The position numbers and the translations under genes are program-made. From Streptomyces sp. NBC_01465 (lineage in GTDB: Bacteria; Actinomycetota; Actinomycetes; Streptomycetales; Streptomycetaceae): a stretch of DNA of 64,000 nucleotides. The stretch lies in the NCBI RefSeq assembly GCF_036227325.1, contig NZ_CP109467.1, positions 8,432,001 to 8,496,000 on the forward strand, in the 5' to 3' direction. The notes beneath the pieces are model-generated. The model did not search any database. It had not been told where the DNA came from and saw nothing but the letters and a program-made list of their open reading frames with translations. How positions within the stretch are numbered: position 1 is the first letter of the stretch; each line of letters begins with the position of its first letter. Below, piece by piece: positions 41,979 to 51,095 of the stretch.

Positions 41979-42109
41979 CGAATACTCGCCGCGACCGCGG
42001 TGGGCATGCGCGTACCACTCATCACATCAACGCCGTTCACCTCCTCATCTTCTCCGTCAGGGGCGTTGGCTCCGCCGCGCCACGCTGGCTGCCGCGAGGC
42101 GGGCCGGAC

Positions 42110-42982
42110 TCAGTGCCCGTCGGCGGCGGACAAGTGCTCGCTCAGGACGCTCTGCAGCGAGACGGGCTCACGCCCGAGCAGGGTGGCCAGTGTCGGGTCG
42201 ACGGTGGCGAATTCCCCGCCGCGTGCTGCGGCGAAGATGCCGAGCAGCTGGTCTGCCGACTCGGCGGGGACGCTGTGGCCCGTCAGCTGCTGTCGGAACT
42301 CTTCGTCGGACGCGGTGATCCGCTTGACCGCTCGGCCGGTGAGGGCGGTGGTGATGTCGGCGATGTCGTCGAAGGTGAGCGCCTGCGATGCGGTGAGCGG
42401 GGGAGTGGGGCCGTCGAGGCGGCCTTCGTCGGCCAGGATCGCGGCCGTCGCCTCGGCGAGGTCGGCGTGGGCGGTCCAGGCGACCGGCCCGTCCGCGGGG
42501 AGGGCGACCTCCCCCGATTCCGCGGCACGGCCGAGGAACTGCAGCGCGCTGCTGGCGTAGAAACCATTGCGCAGCGAGGTGTACGGCACGCCGCTGGCAT
42601 CCAGCGCCGCCTCGGTGGCGGCGTGGTCGCGGCAGGCCTGGAAGTGCGAGGTGGCGTCGGCGCCCATCTGGCTGGTGTAGAGGATGCGGCGGGCGCCCGC
42701 CGCGACGGCGGCGTCGATCGCGGTGCGGTGCAGTCGTACGACCTCGTCGCCCATTTTGTCGGCGGAGATGACGAGCACCTGGGAGGCGCCCTCGAAGGCG
42801 TACGCCAGGCCGGCGGGGTCGGTGAAGCTGCCCTGCCGTACCCGTACGCCCTGGTCGGCGAGTGTCTGCGCCTTCTTCGGGTCGCGGACGCTGACGCCTA
42901 TCCGGTCTGCGGAGACGCGGGTCAGCAGCTGGTCGACGATCTGGCGTCCGAGCTGTCCGGTGGCTCCGGTCACGATGATCAT
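42110..42982 (-). CDS. NmrA-like NAD(P)H-binding SDR
   Basis: A 290-residue atypical SDR of the NmrA/QOR2 type: IIVTGATGQLGRQIVDQLL at the N-terminus, then GVRVRQGSFTDPAGL, QVLVISADKM, ARRILYTSQMGAD, and a YTSLRNGFYAS loop. Relatives sense NAD(P) redox state or reduce quinones. ATG 42982 has GGAGA 6 bases upstream. It is divergent from a TetR gene across an AT-rich operator region, and is the likely target of that TetR. Confidence 0.9.
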   Translation of the reverse strand: MIIVTGATGQLGRQIVDQLLTRVSADRIGVSVRDPKKAQTLADQGVRVRQGSFTDPAGLAYAFEGASQVLVISADKMGDEVVRLHRTAIDAAVAAGARRILYTSQMGADATSHFQACRDHAATEAALDASGVPYTSLRNGFYASSALQFLGRAAESGEVALPADGPVAWTAHADLAEATAAILADEGRLDGPTPPLTASQALTFDDIADITTALTGRAVKRITASDEEFRQQLTGHSVPAESADQLLGIFAAARGGEFATVDPTLATLLGREPVSLQSVLSEHLSAADGH

Positions 42983-43024
42983 GGTGCATCTCCGATGCGT
43001 TGTTATCAATGGAATCGCATATAT

Positions 43025-43074
43025 AGTATCACCGATATTAACGACGGAATCGTTTGGGCTGTATCGTTGATACA
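43025..43074. promoter_or_regulatory. Operator pair in NmrA/TetR divergent promoter
   Basis: TGTATCGTTGATACA (43060-43074) is a 6-bp-arm palindrome whose last base is the A of the TetR start codon. A related GTATC-ACC-GATAT lies at 43026-43038, centre spacing 35 bp. The region is very AT-rich for this genome. The sites probably bind the TetR protein itself. Confidence 0.65.
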
Positions 43075-43793
43075 TGCCATCGAGTTCACGTTCCGGAGAC
43101 GCCGCCGCCGAAGAGCCCCGGCAGCGGGTCATCGAAGCCGCGGCCGACCTGTTGGCGCGCGAGGGCCGCGACGCGGTCACGACCCGCGCGGTCGCGGTTG
43201 CCGCCGGTCTGCAGCCGCCGGCCATCTACCGGTTGTTCGGCGACAAGGACGGGCTGCTCGAAGCGGTGGCCGAGTACGGCTTCGTCACGTTCCTCGCGGC
43301 CAAGAAGGTCGACCCCGACCCGAAGGACCCCATCGAGGACCTCCGGGCCGGCTGGGACCTGGCCGTGGAGTTCGGTCTGTCCCATCCCGCGCTCTACACG
43401 CTGATGTACAGCGAGCCCAGCAGCACCACGACGGCCGCGTACCGGGCCGGCATGGAGGTCCTGATGGGCCGCCTCCGGCGCCTCGCGGCCGGCGGCTGGC
43501 TGCGCGTCGACGAGGAACTCGCGGCGGCGATCATCCACGCCACGGCGCGCGGTGCCGTGCTCACCTGGCTGTCCCTGCCGGAGGACCGGCGCGATCCGGC
43601 CCTGTTGAGCACTCTTCGCGAGTCGATGGTCACCGCTGTCACCCATGAGGAGCCCGCCGTGCAGGACGCCGGACCGGCCGGTGCCGCGCGCGCCCTGCGC
43701 GCCGCGCTGCCGGAGCAGACGATCCTCAGCAACGGGGAGCAGCATCTGCTCAGGGAGTGGCTCGACCGCCTCGCCCACGACGATGCGCGCTGA
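43074..43793 (+). CDS. TetR-family regulator (divergent from NmrA-like gene)
   Basis: A 239-residue TetR protein. The helix-turn-helix is at about residues 17-62: VIEAAADLLAREGRDAVTTRAVAVAAGLQPPAIYRLFGDKDGLLEAVAEYG. The C-terminal domain holds SHPALYTLMYSEP, typical of a large actinobacterial subgroup. ATG 43074 overlaps an operator palindrome, so the protein would block its own initiation. It likely regulates the NmrA-like SDR. The stop is 4 bp from the end of the facing deacetylase gene. Confidence 0.9.
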   Translation: MPSSSRSGDAAAEEPRQRVIEAAADLLAREGRDAVTTRAVAVAAGLQPPAIYRLFGDKDGLLEAVAEYGFVTFLAAKKVDPDPKDPIEDLRAGWDLAVEFGLSHPALYTLMYSEPSSTTTAAYRAGMEVLMGRLRRLAAGGWLRVDEELAAAIIHATARGAVLTWLSLPEDRRDPALLSTLRESMVTAVTHEEPAVQDAGPAGAARALRAALPEQTILSNGEQHLLREWLDRLAHDDAR

Positions 43794-43797
43794 CGGT

Positions 43798-44547
43798 TCA
43801 GTGCTGCGGGAAGCCGAATCCGTAACCCTGCTGCTTCATCCAGGGCAGGAGCTGTTCCAGGGCTGCGAGGGTCTGGGACCGGTCGCCACCACCGTCATGG
43901 AAGAGAACGGTGGGACTCGAGGAGCTCACCTCGTCCTCGACCGTCTTCACTATGGCCGCGACGCCGGGCCTCGTGTAGTCCTTGCTGTCGGCATTCCAGC
44001 CCAGCGGGCGCAGGCCGTGGTCGGCTGCGACGTGCCGGTTGTACGGGTCGAACGCGCCGCCCGGAGCGCGGAAGTAGAGGGGTGCGGTGCCGCCGGATGC
44101 ATCCTCGATCATCTTCTGCGCATCGGATATCTCCGCTGACTGATAGCCCTCGGACTTCTTGTCCATGCTCTCGTCGTGGTGCACGGTGTGGTCGCACAGC
44201 CGGTGGCCCTCGGCGACGACCTGCTTCACCAGGTCGGGATGGGCTTTGGCCTGCGGGCCGATCATGCAGAAGGTCGCCTGTATGCGGTTCTGCTTCAGGA
44301 GGGCGAGTATCTGTGGCGTCCACTCAGGACTCGGGCCGTCGTCGAACGTCAGGTTGAGGCTCTTGCCCGGTCGCTCCGAGGCGTGCGCGATGGTCGCGTC
44401 CACCGCGGCAGTGGTGTCGGACGGGCGGGGCGCGTGGGCGTGCGGTTTCGTACCGCCGTGTCCGCACGCGGCCACACCCGCGGTCGCCAGGGCCAGGGCG
44501 CCTGCCGCCAGGCACCGCTTCCTTTGATGTCCCTCGAACTTACGCAT
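43798..44547 (-). CDS. Polysaccharide deacetylase (NodB domain) lipoprotein
   Basis: A 249-residue extracellular enzyme. The signal peptide ends in a lipobox (AGVAAC), so it is membrane-anchored. NodB motifs are visible: LTFDDGPSPEWT with the catalytic Asp and metal Asp, HTVHHDESM with the metal His pair, FRAPGGAFDPYN, GWNADSKDYTRPG, and VLFHDGGGDRSQT. It removes N-acetyl groups from chitooligosaccharide or peptidoglycan. Spacing of the G-rich stretch before ATG 44547 is very short, so the start is a little uncertain. Confidence 0.92.
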   Translation of the reverse strand: MRKFEGHQRKRCLAAGALALATAGVAACGHGGTKPHAHAPRPSDTTAAVDATIAHASERPGKSLNLTFDDGPSPEWTPQILALLKQNRIQATFCMIGPQAKAHPDLVKQVVAEGHRLCDHTVHHDESMDKKSEGYQSAEISDAQKMIEDASGGTAPLYFRAPGGAFDPYNRHVAADHGLRPLGWNADSKDYTRPGVAAIVKTVEDEVSSSSPTVLFHDGGGDRSQTLAALEQLLPWMKQQGYGFGFPQH

Positions 44548-44597
44548 CCCCCCAGGCTTACATCGACGGGCGAACGGCTTCGAGGGCCATAGGTCCC

Positions 44598-45071
44598 TTA
44601 TGTCAGGGTGGTGGAACCGGGCCGGATGATCATCAGGACGGTGACCGTCGCCCACAGCAGGTTGAAGACACCGGTCAGTATGGCGAGACGGCCGGGCGTA
44701 CGGAAACCGGGCCCGAGCCGCGGACCGGGCGTATCCGCGTCGGCGAGCGCGCTCTCCTGGGCCGGAAGGATCAGCAGGATCAGGACGCCGGCGGCAGCAG
44801 CGGTCAGCGCGATCGAGGCGATGAGCCACCCGCTCCCGAGGACGCCGAGGCTTCTGGCCGTGGCGAACCCGAAGAGGGGGACAGCGATGCCGACGGCTGC
44901 GTACACACGGCAGATGCGGTGCAGCAGGCGCAGCGTCGTGAAGTCCGGGGGGCCGCTCCGGTCGCCGTCGAGATGACGCAGTTCTCTGGGGAACATGCTC
45001 GCGGCGACGCTCACCGGACCGATGGCCAGCACAGCGGCCAGGACGTGCAGGGAGAGGAGGAGTTTCGTCAC
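44598..45071 (-). CDS. Small integral membrane protein (DUF2269-like)
   Basis: A 157-residue protein with four hydrophobic helices. It begins VTKLLLSLHVLAAVLAIGPVSVAASMFPRE, and then has LLHRICRVYAAVGIAVPLFGFATA, a third helix around ASIALTAAAAGVLILLILP, and a final one in LTGVFNLLWATVTVLMII. This resembles DUF2269-type proteins of unknown function. GTG 45071 has GGAGG 6 bases upstream and overlaps the preceding small gene by 4 bp, so the two are coupled. Confidence 0.75.
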   Translation of the reverse strand: MTKLLLSLHVLAAVLAIGPVSVAASMFPRELRHLDGDRSGPPDFTTLRLLHRICRVYAAVGIAVPLFGFATARSLGVLGSGWLIASIALTAAAAGVLILLILPAQESALADADTPGPRLGPGFRTPGRLAILTGVFNLLWATVTVLMIIRPGSTTLT

Positions 45072-45250
45072 GGTCGGCCTCCGGTGACCACTCGGTCGGT
45101 GCGGCGCCGGCCGGTGACCTTGGACGCGGGAAGGTGTCCGGCCTTGGAAGTGCCGGTCAGGGCTCCGTCCCGGTGCGCGAGGTCGACGACCGCCCTGATC
45201 TTGCCGATGGGGGTGGAGATGGACAGGTCCCAAGTGCCTTCAACAGACAT
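45068..45250 (-). CDS. Small conserved protein, apparently shortened by internal deletion
   Basis: A 60-residue frame starting at ATG 45250. The first half, VEGTWDLSISTPIGKIRAVVDL, looks like the first strands of a small beta-barrel protein. The end, TSKAGHLPASKVTGRR, looks like the closing strand of the same family, whose members as I recall are about 100 residues long. The middle is missing, and the join falls at DGALTG-TSKAG, where an LTGT repeat could have mediated an in-frame deletion. The downstream membrane-protein start overlaps its stop by 4 bp. The comparison rests on memory of the family, so the deletion needs alignment. Confidence 0.5.
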   Translation of the reverse strand: MSVEGTWDLSISTPIGKIRAVVDLAHRDGALTGTSKAGHLPASKVTGRRRTDRVVTGGRP

Positions 45251-45301
45251 GGAGTTGCGGATTCCTCACGGTGCGGTACGAGCGGGGGAGCGGTGGGTGA
45301 T

Positions 45302-45990
45302 TCACAGGGCGGCGGGCGCCGGGCCCTGGTTGCGCCACACCGTGCCCCGGCGTTCGTGAGCGAACAGTTCCTCGACGGCACGGGCGATCTGCGGTCCCAC
45401 TTCGCGTTCCAGCAGGTAGAGGCCGAGGTCGAGCCCGGACGTGACGCCGGCACCGGTGACGAGGTCGCCGTCGTCGACGACGCGGGCGCTCACCGCGTGG
45501 ACGCCGGTGGCATCGAGCATGTCCAGACCCAGGTGGTGGGTGGTGGCGTACCGCCCCTCCAGGAGCCCGGCCATGGCCAGTACGAGCGAGCCGCCGCAGA
45601 CCGCGGCCACCGTCACCTCGGGGTTGTCCATCGCGGACTTCAGCAGCGTGGGCAGCTCGGTGGTCAGTGTGCGGCCCAGCAGTACGGGGATGAACTCGTC
45701 CTGTTGCCACGCGCCGTCGCCCGCGTCGTGGTCGGGGACCTCGCCGGGTCCCCGACGCGGCCCGAGGCGCCGGGCACCAGGACCAGTCCCGCGCGCGTCG
45801 GGTCCAGCGTTCCCGTGGCGCGCAGCGCCAGGCCCCCGGTGCCACTGACCACTTCGCGCGGTCCTTCGGCGGAGACCAGTTCCACGCTCACCGCACCTCC
45901 TGAGGCGGTGCCGCCGGCGTACAGCACCTCGTAGGGGGCGATGACATCGAGCGGATCGGCGCCGTCGAACAGGACAATCTGGGCGTGCAT
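45302..45990 (-). pseudogene. DJ-1/PfpI-family protein, frameshifted
   Basis: The N-terminal half is read from ATG 45990 (MHAQIVLFDGADPLDVIAPYEVLYAGG, a GlxA/DJ-1 start) to about 45748. The C-terminal half is in another frame: EVPDHDAGDGAWQQDEFIPVLLGR, AAVCGGSLVLAMAGLLEGRYATTHH with the nucleophile-elbow Cys, and GAGVTSGLDLGLYLLE. Adding one G in the CCCGG at about 45744-45748 restores one frame of about 229 residues. It is divergent from the intact GlxA regulator gene at 46197, which may have controlled it. Confidence 0.8.
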
Positions 45991-46196
45991 GGGCGGTTCC
46001 TTTGTGTGCGAAAGGCCGGTGTGTGCCGGGCTCGCCCCCGACGCTAATCGGCTCCTGGCTCACGACCCAGTGGCATTAGTGACACCTTCCAACGAGATAA
46101 CGCCATTGTGGAAAATGTGGCTCTGAGCTGGGACGACAAGCGCAGTACGGGCTCCAGGCCGGGGGTTTTCGCAGGGCGGGAAGGTATCTTCTGGCC
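45991..46196. promoter_or_regulatory. Divergent region between DJ-1 pseudogene and GlxA regulator
   Basis: About 200 bp without a gene. A TATCTT hexamer ends 6 bases before ATG 46197, so the regulator mRNA may be leaderless. AGTGGCATT and AACGCCATT (about 46068-46110) form a loose inverted repeat that could be the AraC-type binding site. Confidence 0.4.
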
Positions 46197-47132
46197 ATGC
46201 ACGCTGTTGCCGTTCTCGCCCTGGACCGGGTGATCCCCTTCGATCTCTCCACCCCGATCGAGGTCTTCGCCCGTACCCGTCTCCCGGACGGCCGCTCCGG
46301 CTACCAGGTCCGCGTGTGCGCGGAGCAGCCCGAGATCGACATCGACGCCGGTGCCTTCACGCTGCGCGCACCCTGGGGGCTGGAGGGGCTCAAGGACGCG
46401 GACACGATCATCGTGCCCGGCACCGACGCCCCCACGGCGCCGCTCGCCCCCGCCGTACGCGATGCGCTGCGCGCAGCCGCCGCGCACGGCACGCGCATCG
46501 CCTCCATCTGCACCGGCACCTTCCCCCTGGCCGCCACCGGGCTCCTCGACGGTCTGCGCGCCACCACGCACTGGATCGCCGCCGACCTGCTGGCCGCCAC
46601 CCACCCGGACGTCACAGTCGACCCGGATGTCCTGTACGTCGACAACGGGCAGATCCTCACCTCCGCCGGCGCCGCCGCCGGCCTGGACCTGTGTCTGCAC
46701 ATGATCCGCAGCGACTACGGCTCCGCCGACGCCGCCCGGCTCTCCGTCATGCCCCTGGAACGGGAAGGCGGGCAGGCGCAGTTCATCGTGCACGACTACG
46801 CGCCCAGCCCCCAGGGCTCGACCCTGGCGCCGCTCCTCAACTGGCTGCAGGACAACCTGAGTTCCGACCTCACGCTCGCCGACATCGCCGCCCACGCGGG
46901 AACCAGCACCCGGACGCTGATCCGGCGCTTCCGCGAACAGACCGGCACCACCCCGCTCCAGTGGCTGCACCGCGCCCGCATCCGCCAGGCCCAGCACCTC
47001 CTGGAGACCACGCACCACACTGTCGAACGCATCGGCACCCAGGTCGGTTTCGGCTCGCCCACCGCCTTCCGTGACCGCTTCAAACGCACGACCGGCGTCA
47101 GCCCGCACACGTACCGCCGCACCTTCAGCTGA
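46197..47132 (+). CDS. GlxA-family AraC-type regulator with DJ-1/PfpI domain
   Basis: A 311-residue regulator. Residues 1-190 form a DJ-1/PfpI-like domain (VAVLALDRVIPFDLSTPIEVFARTR, RIASICTGTFPLAATGLLDGLRATTHW with the elbow Cys). Residues 205-311 form the AraC helix-turn-helix pair (LTLADIAAHAGTSTRTLIRRFREQTGTTPLQWLHRARIRQAQHLL and VGFGSPTAFRDRFKRTTGVSPHTYRRTF). It is complete and divergent from a frameshifted DJ-1 gene. The ligand is unknown. Confidence 0.93.
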   Translation: MHAVAVLALDRVIPFDLSTPIEVFARTRLPDGRSGYQVRVCAEQPEIDIDAGAFTLRAPWGLEGLKDADTIIVPGTDAPTAPLAPAVRDALRAAAAHGTRIASICTGTFPLAATGLLDGLRATTHWIAADLLAATHPDVTVDPDVLYVDNGQILTSAGAAAGLDLCLHMIRSDYGSADAARLSVMPLEREGGQAQFIVHDYAPSPQGSTLAPLLNWLQDNLSSDLTLADIAAHAGTSTRTLIRRFREQTGTTPLQWLHRARIRQAQHLLETTHHTVERIGTQVGFGSPTAFRDRFKRTTGVSPHTYRRTFS

Positions 47133-47136
47133 ATCA

Positions 47137-47178
47137 CCCGGCCGCGCTCCGCCCGAGGACGGGCGGAACGCGGCCGGG
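47137..47178. terminator. Bidirectional terminator
   Basis: Two 18-base arms (47137-47154 and 47161-47178) pair with a single mismatch around a 6-base loop. The hairpin lies between the GlxA regulator and the facing subtilase gene. Confidence 0.85.
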
Positions 47179-47190
47179 CAAGGCGGCCGC

Positions 47191-50100
47191 CTAGTTCCAG
47201 TGCGGCCACTCAGGGGCGTAACTGCACCAGTCCTCCGGGCATCCCACCCGGTAGGCCCGCGTGATCGTCTCCGTCACGGCAGACCCGCCGCGGTCCTCGC
47301 CCGAGACCCGCAGCGAGACCCAGCCCTGGGGGAGCCCCGGCATGGTCACCTGCCAGGCGCCGCCCCGTGCGCGTACTGCGGCCTCGGCCCAGGTCCGGCC
47401 GTCGTCCGTGGAGTACTCCACCTTCGCCCGGTCGACGTCGCCACCGTGCGCGCCCGGCTGGTAGCTGAAGTCGACACCGAAGGTGAACGGCAGTTCTGCG
47501 GACACCGAGTTGTCCCCGTCCAGTTTCGACAGGTCGTACCGGGTGTCCAGCAGCGGCAGTGCACGCTCGCCCGAGGTGTGGCCGGTGCGGAAGCGCCAGG
47601 TGTCGGAGATCCGGGTGCCAAGACCCCACTCGTAGAGGTCGGGGCGGGCGGCGGTCGACGTCAGTGCGTAGACACCGCTGCGAGCCGGTACGTCGAAGAC
47701 ACCCCGGCCACCGGAGTCGTTGCGGCCCACCACCGTGCCGGAGGCGTCCCGCAGCACCGTCTCGCCGTCCTCGATCCCGGCGACCGCGTCACTTCGATGC
47801 CCCTTGGCGTCGGAGAACATCGGCAGCGCCAGTCGTACCTTGTCGCCGTCGCGGGTGGCGGGGGCGCTGCCGTCGGCGCCGGTGGCCGACAGGGAGGGAT
47901 TGAACGGCCCCGTCATCCAGGTGTCGTGGCCGGTCCGCCCCTTCCGGTAGACCGTCGGCTGCGAGTACTGGGCGCCCAGCGCGATACCGCCGTCCAGGCC
48001 GTACTCGTAGGTCGCCGTCGTCCACGGCACACCGGGCGTGTAGTACGCCGTCATGTGGTGCGGCGCCCGGAAGGTCGTGAACTGCTGGACCAGCATGAGG
48101 CCCTCGTAGGTCACCCAACCGAACAGCGCCTTGGGATCGTTGGGGAACCCGGTCGTACGCAAGGTGTGCTCCACCGGCGCCAGATCCGCCCGCCGGTCCG
48201 TCCACTTCGCGCCGGCCGGCACCCCGTTCTCGGAGGTGTGGAAGGTGAAGTACGAACGGTCGCCGTTGCGGATCCCGGTGATGTCCAGGTCGACCGGGCC
48301 CTGCGCCAGCCGCTGCCGAAGCAGGGTCGGACCGGGCTCCTGCGTCGTCAGCACGGGATCGTTCTCGCCCGCCTGCACCCATCCGGCGCCGACGATCACC
48401 GCGGCCGGCCCCTGCGCGATGATCGCCTGGTAGCGCTTGGCGACCTCGGCACTCGGCACCCCATAGCCCGGCTCGAACAGCACCACCTTGTCCTTGAGGT
48501 CGAGCCCGGTCAGATCGCTCCCGTCCCGTACGTCCGCCACCCGCCCGTGCACGTCCCAGCCGATCCGGGCGTACCAGTACGGGGCGACAGGGATGTCGAT
48601 GGAGTCGCTGCCGCTCGTCGAGGCGAGCAGCACCGGCTGCTCCCAGGTCGCCCCCGCGAAGTAGGTCACCCCGGGAATGCGCCCGCTGCCGACCGCGTAC
48701 GCCGTGAACCGGCCGTCGAAGAGCGGGGTGAGCAGCCCGGTGGTGCCCGAGTCGGCCTTGGAGACGATGCCCTGCGCCGAGCCGCCCGCGCTGATGCGCA
48801 TCGCCGGGTCGTCGACGCCGAGCGTCACCGGCCGGGCGTCGGCGGTCTCGAAGGTCTCCGTGCGGTCGCCGCCGAGGGTGATGCGGCGCGCCAGCGACAC
48901 GGTCGAGCGGGCCACCGTCACCTTGCCCGCGTTGTGGTACTCCCAGACGTCCGCGAGCAGCCGGTACGTGCCCTTCGGGAGCCGCACCTGCTCGGTGCCC
49001 GTCGTGAAGCCGACGAGCTGCGAGGCGCCGGTGCGCTCGTTCTGGATCACGACATGGGTGTACGCGGTGTCGACGCCGGTCCGCAGCGCACCCGGCGCCA
49101 GGGTGAGGGTCGCACTGTCGGCCTCCGCCTCGATGCCCACCGGCGTACGCACCTGCGTGCCGTCCGTACCGCGAGCGGTGATCCACGAGCCGTACGTGCC
49201 CGGGTGGGCCCTGCCCGTGTCGATCCGCACCGTGGCCTCCGCGCTGCCGCCCGCGGGGACGGTCAGCCGGGTGGCACTCAGGGAGACGGGCGCGGTGCCG
49301 TCGACGCCCAGCGTCAGCCGGACGTCCTTCGTGCCCGTGTTCCGGTACGTGAGTGTGCGGCTGACCTCCTTCGCGTACGGCCAGGCGAGCTTCGCCGACA
49401 CCGCGGCCGGGGAAGCCTGCACGCGCTCCTGAAGGGCGCCGGGGATGTCGACGCTGCCCGCGCCCTGCTCGTAGACGCTCGCGTCGCGCACCGGGTCGGC
49501 GCTGCCGACCAGCGCGGCCTTGAGCTGCTGGGCGTCCCAGTCGGGGTGCGCCTGCTTGAGGATGGCGGCCGACCCGGAGACGTGCGGGGTCGCCATCGAC
49601 GTACCGCTGAGCGTGGCGTACCGCTCGCTGACGGCCTCGGACTCCAGGGTGCCTGCGGCGCGGGCGGCGGTGATGTCGCTGCCGGGGGCGGTGATCTCGG
49701 GCTTCACACCGCCGTCCGTCAGCGCGGGGCCCTGGGAGGAGAAGCCGGACATCGCGCGCTGCTTGGTGATGGAGCCGACGGTGAGCGCGCTCGGGGCCGC
49801 CGACGGGGAGCCTATGGTGCCCGGTGCGCCCGCATTGCCCGCGGCGACCACGAAGAGCGGGCCGCCGTTCGCTGACAGGGTCTCCACGGCCTGCGAGAGC
49901 GGATCGCTGCCGTCACTGGGCTGATCCGAGCCGAGCGACATCGACACGACGTCCGCCTTCTGCGCGGCCGCCCACTCCATGCCTTCGAGGATCCAGCTGA
50001 TGTATCCGGAGCCGCCGCCGTCCAGAACCTTGCCGTTGAGGAGTTCGGCGCCGGGGGCAACTCCCTTGTAGCGACCGCCCGATGCCTCGCCGCCGCCGGC

Positions 50101-50907
50101 GATGGTGGAGGCGACGTGGGTGCCGTGGCCGTTGAAGTCCTTGGGGTCCTCGTCCCAGGTGAAGTCCTTCTGCGCGACGACACGGCCCGACAGGTCGGGG
50201 TGCGTGGTGTCGGCGCCGGTGTCGAGCACCGCGACCCTGACACCCTTCCCGTCGAGGCCCTGCTTCCAGGCGGTGGGCGCGCCCGTCATCGGCACGCTCT
50301 TGTCGAGCGTGGCGCTGACCCTGCCGTCCAGCCAGAGCTTGGAGGCCTTCGCCGTACGGGAGTTCCCCTGCTGGAGGAAGGCGTCCCAGGCGCGTACGGC
50401 ATCGGCCTTCTGCACGGTGCGTGCGGAGAGGCCGAGACCGGCGAACCGCCCCTGCTCGGTGGCTCCCCTGAGAGCGGGCCCCGCCTCGTCGGTGGCGATG
50501 AGCGGGATGCTCGTGCGGGCGGCGTCGTCGTAGCCCTGGCCGGCAAGGGCCGTCACGTCGAAGAGCTGCCGGTCGAGCCGTCCGCCGGCCAGCGCCTCGG
50601 TGGCATCGACCGGAATCACATACTCATGATCATTGACCCGGGCGCGCGAGAATGCGATCTGCTCCCGCCCCTCGCCCGCCCGGACGTCGCTGACCTGCAA
50701 CGACTTCCCGCTCCCGGTGTACGTGACCCGGTCCCCGCTGAGCAGCGTCACGGTGCGTGCACCGGGCACCGCCTCCGGCGCCCCCGCCTGCCGCACGCCT
50801 CCCGGGCCGGCGGCCCCGGTGGAGGCGTCCGCGGCGGGCAGTCCCGTCACGAGCAGGGCGATGGCCGTGGCGGCCACCACCCCTGCTGTCGTCGATCTGT
50901 GTCTCAT
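47191..50907 (-). CDS. Large secreted subtilisin-like serine protease (S8)
   Basis: A 1238-residue exported protease. A signal peptide of about 30 residues and a propeptide-like region (VTLLSGDRVTYTGSG) lead into the S8 domain. The triad is Asp229 (VAVLDTGAD), His261 (NGHGTHVAS) and Ser437 (LSGTSMATPHVSG). The remaining 750 or so residues are beta-rich accessory domains that end in PEDWCSYAPEWPHWN. ATG 50907 has AAGGGG 5 bases upstream; an upstream extension lacks a site. It degrades extracellular protein. Streptomyces often has several such giant subtilases. Confidence 0.94.
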   Translation of the reverse strand: MRHRSTTAGVVAATAIALLVTGLPAADASTGAAGPGGVRQAGAPEAVPGARTVTLLSGDRVTYTGSGKSLQVSDVRAGEGREQIAFSRARVNDHEYVIPVDATEALAGGRLDRQLFDVTALAGQGYDDAARTSIPLIATDEAGPALRGATEQGRFAGLGLSARTVQKADAVRAWDAFLQQGNSRTAKASKLWLDGRVSATLDKSVPMTGAPTAWKQGLDGKGVRVAVLDTGADTTHPDLSGRVVAQKDFTWDEDPKDFNGHGTHVASTIAGGGEASGGRYKGVAPGAELLNGKVLDGGGSGYISWILEGMEWAAAQKADVVSMSLGSDQPSDGSDPLSQAVETLSANGGPLFVVAAGNAGAPGTIGSPSAAPSALTVGSITKQRAMSGFSSQGPALTDGGVKPEITAPGSDITAARAAGTLESEAVSERYATLSGTSMATPHVSGSAAILKQAHPDWDAQQLKAALVGSADPVRDASVYEQGAGSVDIPGALQERVQASPAAVSAKLAWPYAKEVSRTLTYRNTGTKDVRLTLGVDGTAPVSLSATRLTVPAGGSAEATVRIDTGRAHPGTYGSWITARGTDGTQVRTPVGIEAEADSATLTLAPGALRTGVDTAYTHVVIQNERTGASQLVGFTTGTEQVRLPKGTYRLLADVWEYHNAGKVTVARSTVSLARRITLGGDRTETFETADARPVTLGVDDPAMRISAGGSAQGIVSKADSGTTGLLTPLFDGRFTAYAVGSGRIPGVTYFAGATWEQPVLLASTSGSDSIDIPVAPYWYARIGWDVHGRVADVRDGSDLTGLDLKDKVVLFEPGYGVPSAEVAKRYQAIIAQGPAAVIVGAGWVQAGENDPVLTTQEPGPTLLRQRLAQGPVDLDITGIRNGDRSYFTFHTSENGVPAGAKWTDRRADLAPVEHTLRTTGFPNDPKALFGWVTYEGLMLVQQFTTFRAPHHMTAYYTPGVPWTTATYEYGLDGGIALGAQYSQPTVYRKGRTGHDTWMTGPFNPSLSATGADGSAPATRDGDKVRLALPMFSDAKGHRSDAVAGIEDGETVLRDASGTVVGRNDSGGRGVFDVPARSGVYALTSTAARPDLYEWGLGTRISDTWRFRTGHTSGERALPLLDTRYDLSKLDGDNSVSAELPFTFGVDFSYQPGAHGGDVDRAKVEYSTDDGRTWAEAAVRARGGAWQVTMPGLPQGWVSLRVSGEDRGGSAVTETITRAYRVGCPEDWCSYAPEWPHWN

Positions 50908-51035
50908 CCCAACCCCTTCGCGCGTGGTGCACGTGCTTGGTGAACACCATTGGGGAGGCTGGGAGTTGGGAGGCGCCAGGTCTGCGGGTGGCGGTAACCG
51001 GGCATGGCATGTACCCGCCGCGCGCACGCCTGTTC

Positions 51036-51063
51036 TTGCATCGACAGGGCTACGGACCATACT
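51036..51063 (+). promoter_or_regulatory. Promoter-like element of the 51.1-kb gene
   Basis: TTGCAT (51036-51041), 16 bases, CATACT (51058-51063), about 33 bases before ATG 51096. It lies in the divergent gap opposite the subtilase start. Confidence 0.4.
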
Positions 51064-51095
51064 GGTCAGGCCCCGATCACCCACAGAACGACGCC

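Noticed and set aside
47071..49875. A 934-codon open frame on the plus strand opposite the subtilase
   Set aside because: Low-complexity Arg/Gly/Val composition typical of antisense shadows; the subtilase has a full catalytic triad.
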